Below are positions 7,651 to 12,445 of a stretch of DNA of 12,445 bases, in pieces; position 1 is the stretch's first letter, and every line of letters starts with the position of its first letter. A program made the position numbers and the translations under genes. The notes below the pieces were generated by a model. The model was not told where the DNA came from and did not search any database. It saw only the letters and a list, made by a program, of their open reading frames with translations. Origin of the DNA: Marinilabiliaceae bacterium UBA5213 (GTDB taxonomy: Bacteria; Bacteroidota; Bacteroidia; Bacteroidales; Marinilabiliaceae); assembly GCA_002412555.1 (NCBI GenBank), contig DHVH01000045.1:1-12445 (forward strand), given 5' to 3'.

Positions 7651-8552
7651 TGCGGAGTGTTTTTGTACAGGTGTTGATATTTCCATCTTTTGTGCGACCA
7701 TAACCAGTATTCCGGTTGCTGTATGATTTGTTGTTCCAGTAAGCGTACCTGCCACTCCGAGATGGCATACTCTGGCGCTGTTGCTACATCACCCTCATAA
7801 GGAATAAAGGTGATTTGGTAATGGCCACGTTTCAGCTTTTCCATTTTCCAATATACGATTTTGGCTTTGGCCAGCTTTGCCATCTTTTCAGGTCCCAAAA
7901 TGATGGGGGTATTTTGGTTAAGGAAGGTGGTCCAGTAGTTTAATTCGTGCCTGGAGGGACTCTGGTCGGAAATAAGCCCCAAAACAAATCGCTGCTGGTT
8001 GCGCTTGTACTTTATGATTTCCCGTGCGGTGGCATTTAGGGGGATGTTGCGTGAACCAAAAATGTTTCTCAGTTGAAGCATGAAGCGGTCGAAATATTTG
8101 TTCTTCAGCGGTCGGTAAACCGATAAGCCTGCAGCATTGACCGAGAGACTGGTAACCGGCACCCACTCCCAATTGCCGTAATGGCCTAGCACGGCTACTA
8201 CATCATGCCCATCTTTCAGCAGAGATTGCAGTACTTCCAGGTTGACCAATTTTACTCTCTTTTGAATCTTTTTGGGAGATATGTGTTGTAAGACAAGTGT
8301 CTCCACAAAAAGATCACAAAAATGCCGGTAAAAACGGAGGCGTATTTTTTGTATTTCCGCAGCGCTTTTTTCAGGAAATGATCTTTGCAGATTGCCGGTG
8401 ATGACTTTTCGGCGATAACCAATGGTGGCCACAATGAGAAAAAACAGGTCCGACACGCCATACAGCAGCCATAAAGGTAGCCATCCTGTTAACCATAAAA
8501 GGGGATAGCCCATGTAAAAGCCGATGCCACTACTAAGGGTTGATTTTGCCAT
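7647..8552 (-). CDS. LpxL/HtrB-family lysophospholipid/lipid A acyltransferase
   Basis: A 301-residue inner-membrane-associated acyltransferase. The N-terminus carries a hydrophobic segment (about 16-44, GYPLLWLTGWLPLWLLYGVS) for membrane anchoring, followed by the conserved block RKVITGNLQRSFPEKSAAEI (48-67). The catalytic HX4E motif is in LGHYGNWEW (His124, Glu129). Further family blocks are VYRPLKNKYFDRFM, GLISDQSP and, near the C-terminus, EYWLWSHKRWK (281-291). The family transfers an acyl chain from acyl-ACP onto a lipid acceptor, classically the secondary chains of lipid A. In Bacteroidota, members also act on other lipids, so the exact acceptor is open. The ATG lies 2 nt after the phosphatase stop, and its stop overlaps the glycosyltransferase start, placing it in the middle of a three-gene operon. 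Confidence 0.88.
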   Translation of the reverse strand: MAKSTLSSGIGFYMGYPLLWLTGWLPLWLLYGVSDLFFLIVATIGYRRKVITGNLQRSFPEKSAAEIQKIRLRFYRHFCDLFVETLVLQHISPKKIQKRVKLVNLEVLQSLLKDGHDVVAVLGHYGNWEWVPVTSLSVNAAGLSVYRPLKNKYFDRFMLQLRNIFGSRNIPLNATAREIIKYKRNQQRFVLGLISDQSPSRHELNYWTTFLNQNTPIILGPEKMAKLAKAKIVYWKMEKLKRGHYQITFIPYEGDVATAPEYAISEWQVRLLEQQIIQQPEYWLWSHKRWKYQHLYKNTPQ

Positions 8553-8554
8553 GA

Positions 8555-9346
8555 TTATTTTAAAAACCTGCTTACTTTGGTATGGAATTCATCATAGACG
8601 AGACTATTGGACGCGATAATTTCCCGGCCAAAAAGGTAATTGTCTCCACCGGAAAAATCGCTGATTTTTCCGCCTGCCTCCTGAATAATCAAGGCGCCTG
8701 CTGCCACATCCCAAGGCTTAAGATCATATTCATAAAAGGCATCCAGTCGCCCACACGCTACATAAGCCAGATCAGCAGCAGCAGAACCCAATCTGCGCAT
8801 GCCGTGGCTGTTTTTCATAAAAAAATGGAGCGACTCAATGAATTGATCCATTAAGTTGAAATTGGTGTAGGGGAAACCAGTGGCAATAAGACTGTCGGCG
8901 ACCGTTGGCCGTTCGGAGACAACTATTTTTTTGTGATTGAGGTAGGCACCACCCTCTTTCCAGGCGTAGAAGCATTCATCCAGTCCGGCTTCATAAACAA
9001 CGCCAACAACCATCTCTTCGTTTTCCATTAATGCAATGCTGATGCACCAGGGGAAAAGCCCGTGAATAAAATTGGTGGTGCCATCAATGGGATCGATGAT
9101 CCAATTATGGGTGACTCCTTTTTTGTCGGAAGTGTTTTCCTCGGCAATAAAGCCCGAATTGGGTATAAGCTGGGACAAAGCATCAATGAGTTTGGCTTCA
9201 GTGTCTTTATCAAATTGGGTCACAAAATCGTTCTTGCCTTTGCTTTCTGCTTCTGGTGCCTGTTGGTTTCGCTGTGCTTTAAGATTTCTGCCGGTGGTCT
9301 GGCTCAATTGCACTACTTTGAGACAGATGTCTTTATAGTTGATCAT
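8555..9346 (-). CDS. Inositol monophosphatase family protein (SuhB/CysQ-like)
   Basis: The 263-residue protein has the full signature of the Mg-dependent, Li-sensitive phosphatase family. The metal-binding Glu lies in GFIAEEN (Glu69/70); motif A is WIIDPIDGTTNFIHG, with Asp85 and Asp88; motif B is PWDVAAGALIIQEAGG, with Asp213. The SAAADLAYVACGRLDAF block before motif B is typical of the inositol monophosphatase/SuhB branch. Family members hydrolyse inositol-1-phosphate or similar sugar phosphates, some act on PAP or fructose-1,6-bisphosphate, and E. coli SuhB also has a transcription antitermination role. The substrate cannot be decided here. It is the first gene of the operon with the acyltransferase (2-nt gap) and the glycosyltransferase. 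An exact TAnnTTTG element lies 22-29 nt upstream. Length is normal and no key residue is missing. Confidence 0.92.
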   Translation of the reverse strand: MINYKDICLKVVQLSQTTGRNLKAQRNQQAPEAESKGKNDFVTQFDKDTEAKLIDALSQLIPNSGFIAEENTSDKKGVTHNWIIDPIDGTTNFIHGLFPWCISIALMENEEMVVGVVYEAGLDECFYAWKEGGAYLNHKKIVVSERPTVADSLIATGFPYTNFNLMDQFIESLHFFMKNSHGMRRLGSAAADLAYVACGRLDAFYEYDLKPWDVAAGALIIQEAGGKISDFSGGDNYLFGREIIASNSLVYDEFHTKVSRFLK

Positions 9347-9367
9347 CGATATTTGTTTTTGTCCTTA

Positions 9368-9375
9368 CAAATATA
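9368..9375 (-). promoter_or_regulatory. -7 element of the phosphatase-acyltransferase-glycosyltransferase operon
   Basis: On the minus strand TATATTTG (9375-9368) matches the Bacteroidota -7 consensus TAnnTTTG exactly and would leave a short leader of about 15 nt to the ATG at 9346. The -33 element is unclear: a TTG lies 12 nt upstream and a TTTG 26 nt upstream, neither at the usual 19-21 nt. The position, directly ahead of the first gene of a packed operon, supports the call. Confidence 0.55.
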
Positions 9376-9431
9376 GGAAAAAGGAATCAATGCAGCAGGA
9401 ACAAATAAGGCCGGCGCTGACGATAACATCT

Positions 9432-9515
9432 AAAATTGAGGATGTTTGCCTAAACCCCGCGAACTCGCTGCGCTCAAACAGCGCGGGCATCTAAACGGCA
9501 ATCACCCTCAATTTT
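9432..9515. repeat. Long imperfect inverted repeat (84 nt) downstream of the PIN-PhoH gene
   Basis: The outer arms AAAATTGAGG (9432-9441) and CCTCAATTTT (9506-9515) are perfect complements. Pairing continues inward with mismatches through TTGCC (9446-9450) against GGCAA (9497-9501), then CCCGCG (9456-9461) against CGCGGG (9482-9487). A competing inner stem is CGCTG (9466-9470) with CAGCG (9479-9483). The apex is GC-rich, unlike the AT-rich surroundings. It lies about 105 nt after the PIN-PhoH stop, and either strand ends in a T-run (longer on plus), so it could terminate that transcript or be a dispersed palindromic (REP/MITE-like) element. The central ACTCGCTGCGCTCAAAC resembles short palindromes I recall from Bacteroidota intergenic regions. 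Confidence 0.7.
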
Positions 9516-9620
9516 TTAACGATTTTTATCGAAGGCGGCTTAGTTACCAACTTTACATATGTGCTTATTTATTGAGTTTACCCTCATTATTCGACCTAGA
9601 ACCTTAAATTTTTTAATTTT

Positions 9621-10961
9621 TTACAGCAGGTTGGAGGCCAGCTCTGCCAGGTAGCTGCGTTCACCTTTTATCAGATTCACATGGGCAAAAATATCCTGAC
9701 CTTTCATTTTATCTGTCAAATAAGCCAAGCCATTCGATTGCATATCCAAATAAGGCGAATCAATCTGGTGAACGTCACCGGTGAAAATGATTTTGGTACC
9801 TTCTCCAGCGCGGGTAATGATGGTTTTCACCTCGTGTGGGGTCAGGTTTTGGGCTTCATCCACTATGAAGAAGGCTTCAGAGAGACTGCGACCTCTGATA
9901 TAAGCCAAAGGAGTGATGAGCAGTTCATCGCGTTTTTGCATCTCTTCAATGGTGTTAATTTCCTTGCTTTGAGCGCTAAATCGGTTTTTAATGACCGATA
10001 GATTGTCGAACAGGGGCAGCATGTAGGGACCAATTTTATCTTTCACGTCGCCGGGTAAAAAGCCTATGTCTCGGTTCGAAAGCGGAACAATCGGTCGGGC
10101 CAGCAGCACTTGCTTATACATCTTGTTTTGCTGTAAAGCGGCTGCCAGGGCCAACAGCGTTTTTCCGGTACCGGCTTTGCCTGATAAAGCCACCAGTTTG
10201 ATATCCGGGTTTAAGAGCGCGTTTAATGAAAAAGTTTGCTCCGCATTGCGCGGTTCAATGCCAAAGGCTGTGTGTTTTTCCACTCGTTTGATGGTATCGG
10301 TAAAGTGATCACACCATATGAGAACGCTTTGGTTGTTGTTGCGTAGGATGAAATATTGGTTGGCAGGCGTGTGTGCCTGATCCATTGGGAATTTTGAGCG
10401 GGGAATGGAGCCTGTTTTGTAAAGCAGGTCAATCACCTCCGGGTCAAAATTATCGTAGGTTTCTACGCCTCTGTGCAATATTTCAATGTTTTTTACTTTG
10501 TCGTTTTGGTAATCTTCGGTCTTTAAGCCTAGCGATTTGGCTTTCATTCTCAGGTTTATGTCTTTGGAAATAAGAATGACCGTGCGCTCCTTGAATTTTT
10601 CACTTACAAATAGCGCGATGGCTAAAATGCGGTGATCGGGTGTTTTCTCTGAGAACGACTCTTCCATTACCTGAGGGAAGGGTTTGCCTGTGGCAATGAA
10701 AAGCCGGCCTTTGTCTTTACCCAGTGGGACGCCATCTGAAAAGAGTTGTTCCCCGGCCAGTTTGTCCATTATGCGGACAAATTCCCGTGCCTGAAAATTG
10801 ATTTGGTCGCTCCCTTTTTTGAATTTATCCAATTCTTCGAGGACAGTAATGGGGAGAATCAGATCGTTGTCCTGGAAGTTGTCGAGGCACTTGTGGTCGT
10901 GCAATATAACATTGGTGTCGAGAATGAAAATCTTGGCAATACTTTTTTTCTTAGGCGTCAT
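9621..10961 (-). CDS. PIN domain-PhoH ATPase fusion protein (PhoH2/YlaK-type)
   Basis: The 446-residue protein fuses two domains. The N-terminal PIN ribonuclease domain (about 9-150) begins IFILDTNVILHD and keeps the acidic residues expected at the metal site: Asp15, Glu42/43 (VLEELDKF), Asp109 (PDHRILA) and Asp134 (SKDINLR). The C-terminal PhoH domain (about 240-440) has Walker A GKAGTGKT (261-268), Walker B FFIVDEAQN (364-372) and FTGDVHQID (393-401). PhoH-type NTPases are related to superfamily 1 helicases, and PIN-PhoH proteins of mycobacteria have been described as RNA helicase/RNases. RNA processing is therefore likely, but the target is unknown. Both active sites look intact. It stands alone, divergent from folC across about 90 bp, and is followed by the 9432-9515 hairpin. 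The start at 10961 puts the PIN domain immediately at the N-terminus, as is usual. Confidence 0.92.
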   Translation of the reverse strand: MTPKKKSIAKIFILDTNVILHDHKCLDNFQDNDLILPITVLEELDKFKKGSDQINFQAREFVRIMDKLAGEQLFSDGVPLGKDKGRLFIATGKPFPQVMEESFSEKTPDHRILAIALFVSEKFKERTVILISKDINLRMKAKSLGLKTEDYQNDKVKNIEILHRGVETYDNFDPEVIDLLYKTGSIPRSKFPMDQAHTPANQYFILRNNNQSVLIWCDHFTDTIKRVEKHTAFGIEPRNAEQTFSLNALLNPDIKLVALSGKAGTGKTLLALAAALQQNKMYKQVLLARPIVPLSNRDIGFLPGDVKDKIGPYMLPLFDNLSVIKNRFSAQSKEINTIEEMQKRDELLITPLAYIRGRSLSEAFFIVDEAQNLTPHEVKTIITRAGEGTKIIFTGDVHQIDSPYLDMQSNGLAYLTDKMKGQDIFAHVNLIKGERSYLAELASNLL

Positions 10962-11055
10962 AGATAGAGGTATTAGTAGTTACTGTTGTGCAGATTTATA
11001 GCTTAAATATATCAATTATCAGTCTTATTTCTCACTTTTGCACCAAAATTAGTTG

Positions 11056-12351
11056 ATGAAAATGATGACCTATTCTGAAGCACTTGAGTTTTTATTCACG
11101 CAATTACCAATGTATCAGCGCAGCGGCGCTGTTGCCTATAAAAATAATTTGGATAACACCTGGCGTTTAGATGAGTGGTTTGGGCATCCGCACAGAGCTT
11201 TTAAGAGCATACATGTGGCAGGAACCAACGGCAAAGGATCTGTGTCGCACATGCTGGCTTCGGTGCTGCAGGAGGCCGGGTACAAAACAGGACTCTATAC
11301 TTCTCCGCATTTGGTTGATTTTAGGGAACGCATACGGGTAAATGGTGCCATGATACCTCCCAAGGAAGTGGTTGATTTTGTGACGAAGAATCAACAAGTG
11401 ATCACCGATATTGCGCCTTCTTTTTTTGAAATGACGGTGGCCATGGCTTTTGACTATTTTGCGCGGGAAAAGGTGGAGGTGGTAGTAGTGGAGACTGGCC
11501 TCGGAGGTCGTCTCGACTCAACCAATATCGTACATCCAATTCTAAGCATTATTACCAATATAGGTCTGGATCATACGGCGTTACTGGGGCCCACTGTGCC
11601 CTTAATTGCCGTTGAAAAGGCGGGGATCATCAAGAGGGAGATCCCGGTGGTCATTGGCAGGCGCCAACAAGAGACCCTGCCGGTTTTTGAACAAAAAGCC
11701 AGAGAGATGAATGCCCGCCTGATTATGGCTGATGAGGAGTGGTCGCTTAGCTTATTGGAACACGACCAGCAAGCTCAGACCGTACAGATTTTGAAAAACG
11801 GTGTTGTATTTATCGATGGTCTGGTGCTGCCTTTACCGGGGAATTATCAGTTGGAGAATTTGCGGACAGTGATGGCATCCGTTCAGCAACTGGTGAGGCA
11901 GGGGTTAATAATAAGTGAAGCCCAATTAAGGACCGGTATTATGGGTGTGTTGACCAATACTGGATTGAAGGGTCGGTGGCAGGTTTTGTCATCCAAACCA
12001 CTCACCATTTGTGATACAGGGCACAATGAAGATGGCATACGAATGGTAGTCGAGCAGCTGCAGACCATTGATTATGCGCATTTGCATGTTGTTTTGGGCA
12101 TGGTCAGCGATAAAGAAGTGGATCCAATTTTAGCATTGTTGCCTTCCAATGGCCAGTATTATTTCACTAAGGCTGCGATTCCCCGAAGTTTGGATCCCGA
12201 TTTGTTGCAATGCAAAGCCCTTGTACATGGTTTGAAGGGCAATGTATATGCCAATGTTCCTGAGGCCTATCGTGCCGCTCAAAAAAATGCTGGGGATAAT
12301 GATTTGATTTTCATAGGGGGAAGCACTTTTGTAGTGGCAGAAGTCGTTTAA
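11056..12351 (+). CDS. folC: Bifunctional folylpolyglutamate synthase/dihydrofolate synthase (FolC)
   Basis: FolC adds glutamate to dihydropteroate and then further glutamates to tetrahydrofolates in the cytoplasm, using ATP. The product (431 residues from the ATG at 11056) shows the family P-loop HVAGTNGKGSVSHML (AGTNGKGS 55-62), GLYTSPHLVDFRERIRVNG, FFEMTVAMAFDYFA, VVETGLGGRLDSTN, ITNIGLDHTALLG and VEKAGIIK with the likely carbamylated Lys188. The C-terminal domain has CDTGHNEDGI. Length is normal. An in-frame TAG at 11050-11052 leaves TTG 11053 and ATGs at 11056, 11062 and 11065 as starts. The last gives MTYSEALEFLF, the commonest beginning of homologues as I know them, so the true start may be 11065. 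A weak -7-like CACTTTTG lies at 11033-11040. The gene is divergent from PIN-PhoH and followed by a tRNA with its own promoter. It shares the Mur-ligase fold with murF but not its role. Confidence 0.95.
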   Translation: MKMMTYSEALEFLFTQLPMYQRSGAVAYKNNLDNTWRLDEWFGHPHRAFKSIHVAGTNGKGSVSHMLASVLQEAGYKTGLYTSPHLVDFRERIRVNGAMIPPKEVVDFVTKNQQVITDIAPSFFEMTVAMAFDYFAREKVEVVVVETGLGGRLDSTNIVHPILSIITNIGLDHTALLGPTVPLIAVEKAGIIKREIPVVIGRRQQETLPVFEQKAREMNARLIMADEEWSLSLLEHDQQAQTVQILKNGVVFIDGLVLPLPGNYQLENLRTVMASVQQLVRQGLIISEAQLRTGIMGVLTNTGLKGRWQVLSSKPLTICDTGHNEDGIRMVVEQLQTIDYAHLHVVLGMVSDKEVDPILALLPSNGQYYFTKAAIPRSLDPDLLQCKALVHGLKGNVYANVPEAYRAAQKNAGDNDLIFIGGSTFVVAEVV

Positions 12352-12364
12352 TTGTGATAAAATA

Positions 12365-12396
12365 TTTGGCTGTTGATTAAAACTCTTCTATATTTG
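12365..12396 (+). promoter_or_regulatory. Bacteroidota housekeeping promoter for the downstream tRNA
   Basis: TTTG (12365-12368), a 20-nt spacer, then TATATTTG (12389-12396) match the -33 TTTG and -7 TAnnTTTG elements of the phylum's primary sigma factor exactly and at the normal spacing. The predicted start of transcription lies a few bases on, about 15-20 nt ahead of the tRNA 5' end. It starts 14 nt after the folC stop. This is the best promoter in the window. Confidence 0.8.
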
Positions 12397-12420
12397 CATC
12401 GCTTTTGAGAAAAGCAATCA

Positions 12421-12445
12421 GGGCGCTTAGCTCAGCTGGTTCAGA
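12421..12445 (+). tRNA. tRNA gene, 5' portion only (cut by the right edge), possibly tRNA-Val
   Basis: GGGCGCT is a typical acceptor-stem 5' strand, followed by TA and the D-arm GCTCAGCTGGTTCAGA, which carries the conserved A14 and GG (G18-G19) of bacterial tRNAs. The anticodon lies outside the window. The acceptor and D-arm resemble tRNA-Val of Bacteroidota as I recall it, but tRNA-Ile and others start similarly, so the identity is tentative. The strong promoter just upstream supports a real gene. Confidence 0.85.

Noticed and set aside
7651..7755. Upstream extension of the glycosyltransferase (35 extra residues from an ATG at 7755)
   Set aside because: It lies wholly within the acyltransferase coding region in another frame, does not resemble GT2 proteins, and the ATG at 7650 gives both the canonical MKVSVVILNW start and an ATGA coupling.
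11044..11051. TAATTTTG on the minus strand as a promoter for the PIN-PhoH gene
   Set aside because: The -7 consensus matches, but no TTG/TTTG is found about 20 nt upstream and the -33 region would fall within folC; chance in AT-rich DNA is likely.
5307..12351. murF and folC, two Mur-ligase-fold enzymes in one window, as a functional pair
   Set aside because: They belong to unrelated pathways, are far apart and are in separate transcription units; the shared fold is an ancient relationship, not a system.

Overview
The window looks like chromosomal DNA from a Bacteroidota bacterium, most likely one with a type IX secretion system (T9SS) and possibly gliding motility. Three things point there. 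It carries PorU and GldJ, two T9SS/gliding proteins known only from this phylum. Several intergenic regions hold close matches to the phylum's -7 element TAnnTTTG. Starts generally lack a strong Shine-Dalgarno sequence. A class such as Bacteroidia (Marinilabiliales-like) is plausible but is an inference. No phage, insertion sequence, CRISPR array or obvious foreign island is visible, and the gene content reads as conserved core genome.

Layout. 1-3234 (minus) is a long open frame that runs off the left edge: the T9SS C-terminal signal peptidase/sortase PorU, lacking only its C-terminus. A 485-bp AT-rich gap without genes (3235-3719) separates it from the divergent gldJ (3720-5201, plus), an outer-membrane lipoprotein with a formylglycine-generating-enzyme (FGE) fold. 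A clear rho-independent terminator follows gldJ, then murF (5307-6608, plus), the last cytoplasmic peptidoglycan precursor ligase. murF converges, with only 4 bp between stop codons, on a tightly packed minus-strand operon read in the order inositol-monophosphatase-family phosphatase (9346-8555), LpxL/HtrB-like acyltransferase (8552-7647) and family 2 glycosyltransferase (7650-6613). Upstream of it lies a 274-bp spacer with a promoter and a long imperfect hairpin. Next is a PIN-PhoH fusion protein (10961-9621, minus), divergent from folC (11056-12351, plus). The window ends in the first 25 nt of a tRNA gene, preceded by a textbook Bacteroidota promoter.

How the genes fit together. Most act on the cell envelope. 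PorU and GldJ serve export and surface attachment of T9SS cargo and gliding, MurF makes the peptidoglycan precursor, and the acyltransferase/glycosyltransferase pair probably builds or decorates a lipid. FolC (folate polyglutamylation), PIN-PhoH (RNA-related NTPase/nuclease) and the tRNA are housekeeping neighbours. I found no convincing undescribed system. The most interesting points are the GldJ pseudoenzyme signature, an unusual His in a PorU motif, the hairpin repeat at 9432-9515, and the compact phosphatase-acyltransferase-glycosyltransferase operon whose product is unknown.
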